This document shows positions 45,281 to 53,400 of a DNA stretch of 64,000 nt, piece by piece. The position numbers and the translations under genes are program-made. The notes beneath the pieces are model-generated. The model ran no database searches, was not told the DNA's origin, and saw only the letters and a list, made by a program, of their open reading frames with translations. The stretch comes from QZKY01 sp942492925 (GTDB lineage Bacteria; Pseudomonadota; Gammaproteobacteria; Burkholderiales; Burkholderiaceae_D): positions 1,612,001 to 1,676,000 of the forward strand of contig OW818641.1 of assembly GCA_942492925.1 (NCBI GenBank). Direction: 5' to 3'. Each line of letters begins with the position of its first letter. The stretch's first letter is position 1.

Positions 45281-46141
45281 TTATTTTTGTCGCGACTGTC
45301 GAATGTGCTCTTCCAGTTCCATGAAGGACGGACGTTCGGTCGAATACAGCACTTTTCTGCCAAATTCAACAGCCAGCGGCGGCGCATAACCGTTCAGGCT
45401 GGCCAACAACGTCACCTTGATGCACTCCAGCATTTTGGTCGATTCCTCAACCCGCTGTTTCAGCGCCGATGCCACCGGAGCGACAAACCCATAGCCCAGC
45501 AAAATCCCGAGAAAGGTCCCAACCAAAGCGTGCGCCACCATGATGCCCAGCTCCGCGGGTGGGCGACCGACGTTGGACATCGTCAGCACCACCCCCATGA
45601 CGCAAGCGACGATACCAAAAGCCGGCATCCCATCACCGAGTATCTGAATCGCGTGAACCGGAACTTCGCCCTCATGATGATGGGTTTCGATCTCGTTATC
45701 CATCAAATTCTCGATCTGAAACGCATCCATATTCCCCGAGACCATCAAGCGCAAATAATCAGTGATAAATTCAATCGCATGGTGATCGGCCATCATTCCC
45801 GGATACTTGCTGAAAATCGGGCTTTCATGAGGCACTTCGACATCGCCTTCGATCGACATCAACCCTTCCTTGCGGACCTTGGTCAAAATTTCGGACAGCA
45901 GGGCCATCAATTCCAGATACAGCACTTTGGTGTACTTGGAGCCCTTAAGAACCGTCGGCAGCGCCTTCAACGTTGCCTTGATCGCTTTGCCATTGTTTCC
46001 TGCAAAAAAAGCACCGACAGCCGCACCGCCAATCATTAATAATTCCAACGGCTGAAACAGTGCTCCCAGCGAGCCGCCCGAAAGGACGAAGCCGCCGAAC
46101 ACCGAACCCAAGACAATTACATAACCAATGATGACTAACAA
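45281..46141 (-). CDS. motA: Flagellar motor protein MotA
   Basis: A 286-residue stator A subunit with four transmembrane helices and the cytoplasmic loop whose charged residues contact the rotor. The start MLVIIGYVIVLGSVFGGFVLSGG is canonical; translation begins at TTG 46141, with GGGAG upstream. Helices 3-4 include GIVACVMGVVLTMS and LVGTFLGILLGYGFVAPVA. motB follows 17 bp later; both lie upstream of the chemotaxis operon. Confidence 0.95.
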   Translation of the reverse strand: MLVIIGYVIVLGSVFGGFVLSGGSLGALFQPLELLMIGGAAVGAFFAGNNGKAIKATLKALPTVLKGSKYTKVLYLELMALLSEILTKVRKEGLMSIEGDVEVPHESPIFSKYPGMMADHHAIEFITDYLRLMVSGNMDAFQIENLMDNEIETHHHEGEVPVHAIQILGDGMPAFGIVACVMGVVLTMSNVGRPPAELGIMVAHALVGTFLGILLGYGFVAPVASALKQRVEESTKMLECIKVTLLASLNGYAPPLAVEFGRKVLYSTERPSFMELEEHIRQSRQK

Positions 46142-46298
46142 TTGAACTCTCCCTTTATCAAGGCGGGATCACAAGCTCGGCATACAAAAATCCATGTCAA
46201 GCAAAGAATAACAACTTTCGTTAACGAGCAATACGTATAAAAGTGGCCAATAAACAGCTTACTTTTTAGCTAAGGCGACACAATTGACAGAATCAGGA

Positions 46299-47078
46299 TT
46301 ATGACGAACTACCTTGCTTTGTGAAAGCCTTTGCGATCCGCCACCCATAAAGCGCTGCATCCCCGCCGCTCGCCTCAATCACGATATCCGGTTTCAGATT
46401 GGGGATGACGAATTCATAACTCAGCAACAACCCATCGTGTTTCATGTCTGATGCGACTTTTTCCCAAACCGTTTCCATGACAGCGGGAGACAAAAAGGTG
46501 AACACAATGTCAAATTGAGAAAAATCAAGCTTGTTGTAGTTTCCCAAGATAAAGTGAACCCGTCTACCTGAGGTGCGCGCTCTGAGCCAACTGATCAGCC
46601 AGGGAATGGGCGCCAATTCGATCCCGACAATGCTGGCTTTGGGAAACCGATCTGCAAGATAGAGCGCCAGCCCCCCCAGCCCGCTTCCCACATCGACGAA
46701 ACGTAGTGGCGCGTCCTCCGGAAAAAAAGCAGCAACTTTTTGCCAAACGGATTCGCCAGACAAATACAGCGGCACGCGCGTTTTGAAGGGCATCCAATAC
46801 ACCAGAAGCAGTGCCAAAAAAATAATAAAATACACGAATGGCGACACCGACATCGAATGCGCGAACAACAAAGCGAGCGGGAAGAAAAACTGGATCGGCA
46901 ACCACCACGACGCGAGCCGACGTTGCCACGAGATCAGTGTCGCGAACGCACCTTGCAACAAAACGGCCACGCCAATCGTGACGCCCCACCCGAATAGCGC
47001 CTCCACTGACAGCAAAATCAGATAAAGACAAGCGAGAGAAAAAACTTGGATGAGGCCTGCTTCAACAGCAGGCAACAA
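46299..47078 (-). CDS. Membrane-associated class I SAM-dependent methyltransferase
   Basis: Two or three N-terminal hydrophobic helices (VFSLACLYLILLSVEALFGW, VAVLLQGAFATLI, LALLFAHSMSV region) precede a methyltransferase domain with motif I FVDVGSGLGGLALYLA and a GIELAPIP motif II. Substrate is unknown. It lies between flhC and motA on the same strand. The start is unclear: no ATG precedes the TM helices, the frame is open into flhC, and a terminator occupies 47076-47114. TTG 47078 or 47075, TTG 47015 or GTG 47006 are the candidates; I give the first. Confidence 0.65.
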   Translation of the reverse strand: MLPAVEAGLIQVFSLACLYLILLSVEALFGWGVTIGVAVLLQGAFATLISWQRRLASWWLPIQFFFPLALLFAHSMSVSPFVYFIIFLALLLVYWMPFKTRVPLYLSGESVWQKVAAFFPEDAPLRFVDVGSGLGGLALYLADRFPKASIVGIELAPIPWLISWLRARTSGRRVHFILGNYNKLDFSQFDIVFTFLSPAVMETVWEKVASDMKHDGLLLSYEFVIPNLKPDIVIEASGGDAALYGWRIAKAFTKQGSSS

Positions 47079-47114
47079 AAAACCGGGCGTTCGCCAACGG
47101 CGTCCCGGTTTTGT
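47076..47114 (-). terminator. Terminator after flhC
   Basis: On the minus strand AACCGGGACGCC, a loop and GGCG...CCCGGTT pair and are followed by TTTTTT. It lies 50-80 bp past the flhC stop, so most flhDC transcription should end here. Confidence 0.85.
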
Positions 47115-47161
47115 ATTGTGATGTTGGTGCGGCTCAGAATCCAAAGCCGCCCCGCAAATGA

Positions 47162-47710
47162 TCAGGCTGCAGCCAGAGCCGCCTCTTTGACTTTTTGTGT
47201 CTTGCCTGCGCGCGAGGGCATATGGCACAAACCGCATACGTAATCATTGTGAAGATCCAGGCTGTTTGCAACGAAATGTCCGCCGCATTTTTTGCATGAT
47301 GTGAACTTCAGCATTTTACTATCAAAGAATCGCACCAGGGTCCACGCGCGCGTCAAAGAAAGCACCGATTCATCGCCATGTACATGCTGTACCTGTTCAA
47401 GGTACAGCTGATAGGCCTTCACAATGGCTTCAATGCCTGATACGCCCGCATGCTCGGTCAGATAGCGATATGTATTCATGAAAATCGAGGAATGGATATT
47501 GGGTTGCCAGGTCAAGAACCAGTCGGTCGAAAACGGCAACATGCCTTTCGGCGGAGACATGCCTTTCAGTTCTTTGTAGAGCTTGAGCAGGCGTTCACGC
47601 GACAGCGTGGTTTCCATTTCAAGCAATTGGAGACGTGCACCATACTGAATAAGTTTGATGGCCAGTCGAATCTGTTCGGCTTCGGTGACTACGCTTTTCT
47701 TCTTTGTCAT
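47162..47710 (-). CDS. flhC: Flagellar transcriptional activator FlhC
   Basis: A 182-residue subunit of the FlhD4C2 master activator of flagellar class II genes. The C-terminal zinc site is visible as CKKCGG and CGLCH. The N-terminus (EAEQIRLAIKLIQYGARLQLLEMETTLSRERLLKLYKELKG) is the conserved FlhC start. flhD is directly upstream. Presence of flhDC rather than FleQ is typical of Burkholderiales and enterics. Confidence 0.97.
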   Translation of the reverse strand: MTKKKSVVTEAEQIRLAIKLIQYGARLQLLEMETTLSRERLLKLYKELKGMSPPKGMLPFSTDWFLTWQPNIHSSIFMNTYRYLTEHAGVSGIEAIVKAYQLYLEQVQHVHGDESVLSLTRAWTLVRFFDSKMLKFTSCKKCGGHFVANSLDLHNDYVCGLCHMPSRAGKTQKVKEAALAAA

Positions 47711-47755
47711 GTCCGCACCTCTATCACTTGAATATTGCTCGAAAGTTGTCAGTTA

Positions 47756-48073
47756 TTACCGAAGGTCTTCAACCGGTTGCCCCGCCATCAAAATCGCAGC
47801 ATGTGACTGGGTCAGGGAGCGTTCCTTGTTGTAGTTGGTCAGCATGCCGAGAATGGCGCTGTCTTCAAAACGGAAGCGAGCAAGCATCATGTTGGAGCTT
47901 GCCAGTTTCAAAAGTTGGGGATTGCTCAAGCCCGCCAGTAAGTCAGCGATGCTTTGGCTGATGCCAAGACGAAAAATGGCGGTGGCGCGATCCGAGCGGA
48001 TCATTTGCTGAGCCAGCATCAAGTAGCTCAAATTAGCGTCGCGAATCTCTGCCATCATGTCATTCGTGTTCAT
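47756..48073 (-). CDS. flhD: Flagellar transcriptional regulator FlhD
   Basis: A 105-residue subunit of FlhDC. The start MNTNDMMAEIRDANLSYLML is canonical, and RSDRATAIFRLGIS and LLKLASSNMMLARFR are typical. The frame is open 51 codons upstream, but ATG 48073 fits family length and has a GGGGG-containing leader. A long AT-rich upstream region (48074-48712) is shared with the fumarase gene, the expected site of flhDC regulation. Confidence 0.96.
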   Translation of the reverse strand: MNTNDMMAEIRDANLSYLMLAQQMIRSDRATAIFRLGISQSIADLLAGLSNPQLLKLASSNMMLARFRFEDSAILGMLTNYNKERSLTQSHAAILMAGQPVEDLR

Positions 48074-48368
48074 CTTGCCCCCCGTTATCTCGTCGCCACA
48101 CAAAAACGTGTAGCCCGTGAGAAACATTTTGGAGGTTGTCTCAAGAATGACAAATAGGTGAAGCCCTGAATTTTCAGTCAGACGCGAAACGGTCGCTCCG
48201 TAGGTTTTTGTCCTACAAACGACCAAGATCCACCTTCCTTACTGCAACTAAACAGTAAAGAAAGCGGTAAATATCACAAATTTTAAACAACTGACACTAA
48301 AATCTCTTAAAATTTTTAGCCTTTGTCAGTCAAATTTCATTAAAAATCACCCGTTTACGGCGTTTACA

Positions 48369-48445
48369 ACCCTTGATTTCTGTCACACTTCCTTCATTAA
48401 CGGCACGGGCAAGCGGGAATTTAGGGTTCAGGAAAAATATTTTTC
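48369..48445. repeat. Imperfect repeat copy 1 upstream of flhD
   Basis: Shares the order GATTTCTGT, ATTAACGG, GAATTTAGGGTT, AAATATTTTT with copy 2 at 48498-48568. Confidence 0.8.
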
Positions 48446-48497
48446 AAATATTTTTAACTAAATTCAGACACATTAATGTCTTTTATACAAAACCAAT

Positions 48498-48568
48498 CAC
48501 CCTGATTTCTGTATTAACGGACCAGCACACGCAGAATTTAGGGTTGCGATCAAATATTTTTTATTTTT
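48498..48568. repeat. Imperfect repeat copy 2 upstream of flhD
   Basis: Carries the same four blocks in the same order as copy 1, with a shorter gap between the first two. Spacing between copies is about 130 bp. Confidence 0.8.
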
Positions 48569-48712
48569 TGAAATAGCTATGCCGGGCTTTATGCAAACAA
48601 GCGATGGCGGCGCCGGAAAACTTAAATATCCAATAGTGCGAACGACCGCATGAGTCCGGCATGTAAAATAAGCGGGGTTTTTAGAATCTCTTTGCCTCTC
48701 AATACAACCGAC

Positions 48713-50251
48713 ATGACCACCATCAAGCAAACCGACCTCATCGACTCCATCGCCGCTGCCCTGCAATACATCAGCTATTACCACCCGTCCGATTTCATCG
48801 CCCATCTGGCGCGTGCTTATGAAATTGAACAGAACCCGGCTGCGAAAGACGCCATCGGACAAATCCTGGCCAACTCGCGCATGTGCGCAGAAGGCAAGCG
48901 CCCGATTTGTCAGGACACCGGCATCGTGAATGTCTTTCTGAAGGTCGGCATGGATGTGCGCTTTGAAGGCTTTACCGGCTCGCTGGACGATGCGATCAAT
49001 GAAGGCGTGCGTCGCGCCTACAACAACCCGGACAACAAACTGCGCGCCTCTGTCGTCGCCGATCCGCAATTCGAGCGCAAGAACACGCGCGACAACACAC
49101 CCGCAGTCATCTTTACCGAAATCGTTCCCGGCAATACCGTGGATGTGCAAGTCGGCGCGAAAGGCGGCGGCTCGGAAAACAAGGCTGCGCTGGTGATGCT
49201 GAATCCATCGGATTCCATCGTGGATGCCGTGCTTGAACAAGTCGCGCAGATGGGCGCAGGCTGGTGCCCGCCCGGCATTCTCGGGATTGGCATCGGCGGC
49301 ACGTCCGAAAAAGCCATGGTGATGGCGAAGGAAGTGTTAAACGAAGACATCGACATGACTGAGTTGCGGCAACGTGGTCCGCAAAACAAAACGGAAGAAC
49401 TGCGCATCGAACTGTACGACAAAATCAATGCTCTTGGCATCGGCGCACAAGGCTTGGGCGGTCTCACCACCGTGCTCGACGTGAAGATCCGGATGTATCC
49501 GACCCACGCGGCCTCGAAACCACTTGCCATCGTGCCCAACTGCGCCGCCACACGTCATGCCCACTTCGTGCTTAACGGCTCCGGCCCGGCTTACCTCACG
49601 CCACCTTCTTTCTCCGCCTGGCCGAACGTGAGCTGGCAACCCGACACGGAGAAATCACTGCGCGTGAATCTCGACACACTGACGAGAGAAGAAGTCGCCT
49701 CCTGGAAACCGGGGCAAACGCTGCTGCTCAACGGCAAAATGCTCACCGGCCGCGACGCCGCGCACCAGCGCATCCAGACCATGCTGGCGAAAGGCGAAAA
49801 ACTGCCAGTCGATTTCACCAATCGCGTTATCTATTATGTTGGCCCGGTCGATCCGGTGCGCGACGAAGCTGTCGGGCCCGCCGGCCCCACCACCTCGACC
49901 CGCATGGACAAATTCACCGACATGATGCTGGGCCAAGTCGGCCTGATCGCCTCTGTCGGCAAAGCGGAACGCGGGCCAGAAGCCGTCGCATCGATCAAGA
50001 AGCACCAGTCTGCTTACTTAATCGCTGTCGGTGGTGCGGCCTATCTGGTTTCCCGCGCGATCAAGTCCGCCAAAGTAGTGGGCTTTGCCGATCTCGGCAT
50101 GGAAGCCATTTACGAATTTGACGTGCAAGACATGCCGGTCACGGTTGCGGTAGATTCAAACGGCGTCTCCGTACACGACACCGCGCCGAAAGAGTGGCAA
50201 GCGATCATCGCCACCCTGCCCGGCGGGAAAATTCCGGTCAAGAAGCATTGA
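48713..50251 (+). CDS. Class I fumarate hydratase (iron-sulfur)
   Basis: A 512-residue fumarase interconverting fumarate and malate in the TCA cycle. Cluster-ligand cysteines appear in RPICQDTGIVNVF, GWCPPG and NCAATRHAHF. The C-terminal domain (VGPAGPTTSTRMDKF, VPVTVAVDSNGVSVHD) is complete, so it is the single-chain class I type. Start ATG 48713 chosen; a 21-codon open extension upstream lacks a ribosome-binding site. Divergent from flhD across a long leader. Confidence 0.95.
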   Translation: MTTIKQTDLIDSIAAALQYISYYHPSDFIAHLARAYEIEQNPAAKDAIGQILANSRMCAEGKRPICQDTGIVNVFLKVGMDVRFEGFTGSLDDAINEGVRRAYNNPDNKLRASVVADPQFERKNTRDNTPAVIFTEIVPGNTVDVQVGAKGGGSENKAALVMLNPSDSIVDAVLEQVAQMGAGWCPPGILGIGIGGTSEKAMVMAKEVLNEDIDMTELRQRGPQNKTEELRIELYDKINALGIGAQGLGGLTTVLDVKIRMYPTHAASKPLAIVPNCAATRHAHFVLNGSGPAYLTPPSFSAWPNVSWQPDTEKSLRVNLDTLTREEVASWKPGQTLLLNGKMLTGRDAAHQRIQTMLAKGEKLPVDFTNRVIYYVGPVDPVRDEAVGPAGPTTSTRMDKFTDMMLGQVGLIASVGKAERGPEAVASIKKHQSAYLIAVGGAAYLVSRAIKSAKVVGFADLGMEAIYEFDVQDMPVTVAVDSNGVSVHDTAPKEWQAIIATLPGGKIPVKKH

Positions 50252-50333
50252 TCGCGACCCAACAGCGCACGAAGACAATTCCACCATGCCGCAAGCGCCA
50301 CGCAAAAACAACACCCTCATGGAGAATGCGCCG

Positions 50334-51146
50334 ATGGAAAATGCCCCCATCGGCATTTTCGATTCGGGCATTGGCGGCTTGTCCGTGCTGCGGCATATCC
50401 GGCAGCAACTGCCACGCGAACATCTGATTTACTTCGCCGATTCGGGTTACGCGCCCTACGGCGACAAACCCGAACCCGCCATCGTTGCACGCACACTCGC
50501 CATCGGGAATTTTCTGGTGCAACGAGGCTGCAAAGCGCTTGTCGTCGCCTGCAATACCGCCACGGCTGCCGCTATTCATTTGCTGCGCGAACGTTATACA
50601 GGCATGCCCATCGTCGGCGTCGAACCGGGTCTGAAACCCGCAACGGCTGCAACCCACACCCGCGTGGTTGGCGTCCTCGCCACGGATCGCACCATCGCCA
50701 GCGAAAAATTCCATGCGCTGCACGATCAGCTCACCACATCCAGCGGCGTGCGTTTCGTCATGCAAGCCTGCACCGGTCTGGCCGACCAGATTGAAAAAGG
50801 CGAACTCACATCTCCCGCCACCCACGCCCTGGTTCAACAATATCTCACGCCCTTGGCCGCCCACCGGGCCGACACGCTGGTGCTGGGTTGTACCCACTAC
50901 CCTTTTGTGCAAGCCCTGATTGAACAAGCGGCCAAGGCGGCAGGCATCTCACCCGTCACCATCATCGATACCGGCGAACCGGTCGCCCGCCAGTTGGTTC
51001 GGCTACTGGAACAACACCAACTGGTCAGCAATAAGCAAATAAATGGCCACATGGACGCCTTCACGACGGGTGAGCCACAAGCACTGGCCACTGCTTTTGA
51101 AAAACTGCTTCAGCTTCATCCGCCAATCGAGAAAATTGCGGTATAG
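50334..51146 (+). CDS. murI: Glutamate racemase
   Basis: A 270-residue cofactor-independent racemase making D-glutamate for peptidoglycan. IGIFDSGIGGLSVLRHI is the canonical start; catalytic cysteines are seen in VVACNTATAAA and VLGCTHYPF. ATG 50334 is preferred because GGAG sits nine bases upstream and family members begin there; open frame extends to 50286. It follows fumarase on the same strand. Confidence 0.96.
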   Translation: MENAPIGIFDSGIGGLSVLRHIRQQLPREHLIYFADSGYAPYGDKPEPAIVARTLAIGNFLVQRGCKALVVACNTATAAAIHLLRERYTGMPIVGVEPGLKPATAATHTRVVGVLATDRTIASEKFHALHDQLTTSSGVRFVMQACTGLADQIEKGELTSPATHALVQQYLTPLAAHRADTLVLGCTHYPFVQALIEQAAKAAGISPVTIIDTGEPVARQLVRLLEQHQLVSNKQINGHMDAFTTGEPQALATAFEKLLQLHPPIEKIAV

Positions 51147-51199
51147 TTAAACGCTAACGCGCAAAACAAGAACGCGAACCTCAGAATAGGGAGACCCTC

Positions 51200-51508
51200 A
51201 TGGTACTGCTCGATTTGCAAATTTATCCGAATGACAAAGGCGTGAACCTCTCGGAATATGTCGCTCGCTGCCTGGCTGTTATCGACAAAAGCGGCGTCAC
51301 TTACAAAATGCACCCGATGGGCACCATTCTCGAAGGCGACTGGGAGCAGGTGAATGCTGTTGTCAACGACTGTTTCAAGGCACTGCAAAAGGACTGCGAC
51401 CGCATTTCGGTCAATATCCGCGTAGATTACCGCGCCGGGAACAACAGCCGTCTCAAGAGCAAGATCGAATCGGTTGAAAAGGTCGTCGGCAAAAAACTCG
51501 CGACCTGA
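51200..51508 (+). CDS. MTH1187 family thiamine-binding protein
   Basis: A 102-residue ferredoxin-like protein of the DUF77/MTH1187 family; some members bind thiamine. VARCLAVIDKSGVTYKMHPMGTILEGDW is the conserved core. A GGGAG ribosome-binding site precedes the ATG. Physiological role is not established. Same strand as murI, 53 bp downstream. Confidence 0.88.
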   Translation: MVLLDLQIYPNDKGVNLSEYVARCLAVIDKSGVTYKMHPMGTILEGDWEQVNAVVNDCFKALQKDCDRISVNIRVDYRAGNNSRLKSKIESVEKVVGKKLAT

Positions 51509-51607
51509 ACGCACCCACAACGAACAGATTGACTGTCCCAACCGGATCACACACAATTCTGTGTCCAGAACATTTGTCACAAACTTTCTTAATTTTTGAA
51601 TCGTCGC

Positions 51608-51943
51608 ATGGACTCACTGATTGCTTTTTACAAGAAAAATACTGCAGCCACCGTTATCGTCTGCCTCCTGATCCCTATCGGCCTGGCCCTAATTTATGGC
51701 AGCATCAAATCGATCTATGTCAGGCAACGAAGCAAGAAAGAAATCGCCAAGATTTATGACCTCTTGTTAAGCGCCAATGCTACCGAGAAGGCACTGACCA
51801 ACGACGAAATCGTGAAAGCGACGGGTATTCCACGCGATCGAGTTATTAGCCACTGTGAAGATCATCCCAAAATCAAGGATGCGGGAAAGCGCAAACGTTC
51901 CTGGCGGTTGAGACGGGAAGGCGAAGCCGACGACGACGAATAA
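51608..51943 (+). CDS. Small membrane protein with winged-helix-like C-terminus, unrecognised
   Basis: A 111-residue protein with one hydrophobic helix (TVIVCLLIPIGLALIYGSI, about 13-31), then a basic stretch and a possible winged-helix segment (LTNDEIVKATGIPRDRVISHC). The C-terminus is KRKRSWRLRREGEADDDE. No family is recognised. ATG 51608 is preferred over TTG 51596. A perfect 13-bp inverted repeat follows the stop. Confidence 0.65.
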   Translation: MDSLIAFYKKNTAATVIVCLLIPIGLALIYGSIKSIYVRQRSKKEIAKIYDLLLSANATEKALTNDEIVKATGIPRDRVISHCEDHPKIKDAGKRKRSWRLRREGEADDDE

Positions 51944-51949
51944 CGCCCA

Positions 51950-51983
51950 CGGGCGCAGCAGCTAACAATGGCTGCTGCGCCCG
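51950..51983. terminator. Perfect 13-bp inverted repeat between convergent genes
   Basis: CGGGCGCAGCAGC and its complement flank an eight-base loop. There is no long T run, so termination would be weak or rho-assisted; it lies between the genes ending at 51943 and 52004. Confidence 0.6.
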
Positions 51984-52003
51984 TTGCAGGCATGATGCAA
52001 AAA

Positions 52004-52480
52004 TCAAACGGGAAATTTCAGGCGAGATTTCAACTCTTCTAGTATCTTTGCTGGGGCTGATTTCGCCAAGTCGAACACCGACACATCAATCGCATCCAGC
52101 GTATTCTTGACCATCAAACCCAGCTCGGTATCGCCTTCCATCGACAAACGACGGCTGAAAAACAGCGTATCCGGGTCTTCCTTGCGTTGCGCCAGCAACA
52201 AAAAATCCTGCGCGCTGGCGGCAATCGTCAGATCGGACGCGCCATCCCCCCAGTCGGCAACGAACGCACCGTTTTTCCAGGTAAAGTCAAAAGCAATTTT
52301 GGCATCCGTCACGCTGATGCGCAGACGCTTGCCCGTCAGTGATTGCTGCACATCGGCCGGAATCCGTTTTTGCAAGGCGAGATTCAACGCCACCACAAAC
52401 ATCAGCGAACCGGGAAACGCCGGCAGCATCGACAGTGCTTTGCCAATCGGTTCCGGTATGGTGAAACCCTTTTGAGTCAC
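52004..52480 (-). CDS. ubiT: UbiT-like SCP2 lipid-binding protein for anaerobic ubiquinone synthesis
   Basis: A 158-residue SCP2 (sterol-carrier) domain protein. In E. coli UbiT (YhbT) binds ubiquinone intermediates in the oxygen-independent pathway. LTGKRLRISVTDAKIAFDFTW and LTIAASAQDFLLLAQRKEDPDTLFF match the family. Start GTG 52480 is preceded by GGGAGC, 14 bp after the ubiV stop; the frame is open 23 codons further into ubiV. Third gene of ubiU-ubiV-ubiT. Confidence 0.88.
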   Translation of the reverse strand: MTQKGFTIPEPIGKALSMLPAFPGSLMFVVALNLALQKRIPADVQQSLTGKRLRISVTDAKIAFDFTWKNGAFVADWGDGASDLTIAASAQDFLLLAQRKEDPDTLFFSRRLSMEGDTELGLMVKNTLDAIDVSVFDLAKSAPAKILEELKSRLKFPV

Positions 52481-52494
52481 GCTTTGCTCCCTTT

Positions 52495-53385
52495 TCAGTT
52501 TTGCCCTACCCAATCCTGCCCCGGCTTGCCATGCCAGAAACCATTGCATGGCGCCCCCGGCATCTTGTCCTGCATAGCATTGAAGGCTTCCTGCGGCATG
52601 GTTTTCTTTTGACGCACGTCGTCAAGCAACCTGACGATAAGGTCCGTGTGTTCCGCCTGCGGACTGATACGTACAATATCCACACCCAAGGCTTCCATAT
52701 CCATCCATTCATTGGCGAGATTATAGACACCAGCCGATTGCGTCTGGATACCATTCAGCACCAGAAACGGCTGTGCTTCTTTCGTCTTTAACAGCAAACC
52801 ATCCGGATAATCCAGACAACCGAATTGGCAATCGTCCTTCGGCAGGTTGCGATGCCGCGCCGTGAAGCACCGCGCAGAAAACGCCAGTGGCATCCGACCA
52901 TAAGCAAAGACTTCCGTCTGCACACCTTGCGGTCGCGCCTTTTGCATCACCGCTAAATCATCACGCTTCATTTCCAGCGGCATGACCCAACGCATTGCGC
53001 CGAGCGTGACCGCCAGTTCCAGCGAAATGGCGTTAAACAGATTCAGATGCGGTCCCGCCACGAACGCCTGTCCCGTCAGCTTGTGCGCCGCGCCCATATC
53101 GTTGGCTTCGACGAGAAACCGCCCGTTTTCCACCATGCGCCGCATCGTCTGCAAATCCGCTTCGGATTCGATCAGCACTTGCGTCGAGAGAACGACTTCC
53201 TTTCCAGCCGCTGCGATTTTTTCCGCGAGTGCGATCCAGTCGTTTAATCGCAATTCGTGTCGACGCGAACACACCGTTTCGCCCAGGTACACGATATCCA
53301 CCGGCATGCGGGCCACCGCATCGTAGAAAGCCAAGACTTTCTCGCGCGGCCAGTAATACAACAGAGGGCCCAGTGACAGTTTCAA
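52495..53385 (-). CDS. ubiV: UbiV, U32-family hydroxylation subunit of anaerobic ubiquinone synthesis
   Basis: A 296-residue U32 protein (formerly YhbV). With UbiU it forms an Fe-S complex that hydroxylates the ubiquinone ring using prephenate instead of oxygen. Conserved cysteines appear at VCSRRHEL, ARCFTARHRNLPKDDCQFGC, the latter giving three of the 4Fe-4S ligands. Translation starts at TTG 53385 with AGAGA upstream. Follows ubiU by 15 bp. Confidence 0.92.
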   Translation of the reverse strand: MKLSLGPLLYYWPREKVLAFYDAVARMPVDIVYLGETVCSRRHELRLNDWIALAEKIAAAGKEVVLSTQVLIESEADLQTMRRMVENGRFLVEANDMGAAHKLTGQAFVAGPHLNLFNAISLELAVTLGAMRWVMPLEMKRDDLAVMQKARPQGVQTEVFAYGRMPLAFSARCFTARHRNLPKDDCQFGCLDYPDGLLLKTKEAQPFLVLNGIQTQSAGVYNLANEWMDMEALGVDIVRISPQAEHTDLIVRLLDDVRQKKTMPQEAFNAMQDKMPGAPCNGFWHGKPGQDWVGQN

Positions 53386-53400
53386 GATATTTTCTCTGCC

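Larger units (their letters stand above)
48074..48712. other. 639 bp divergent regulatory region between flhD and fumarase
   Basis: Notably AT-rich with runs of T and A. It carries an imperfect direct repeat of about 70 bp (48369-48445 and 48498-48568). No gene is supported; the region likely holds the master flhDC promoter and the fumarase promoter. Confidence 0.6.

Noticed and set aside
46142..46298. Possible sigma-28 promoter upstream of motA
   Set aside because: A TTGACA-like stretch and GCCGAG exist but do not match the sigma-28 or sigma-70 spacing rules well enough.
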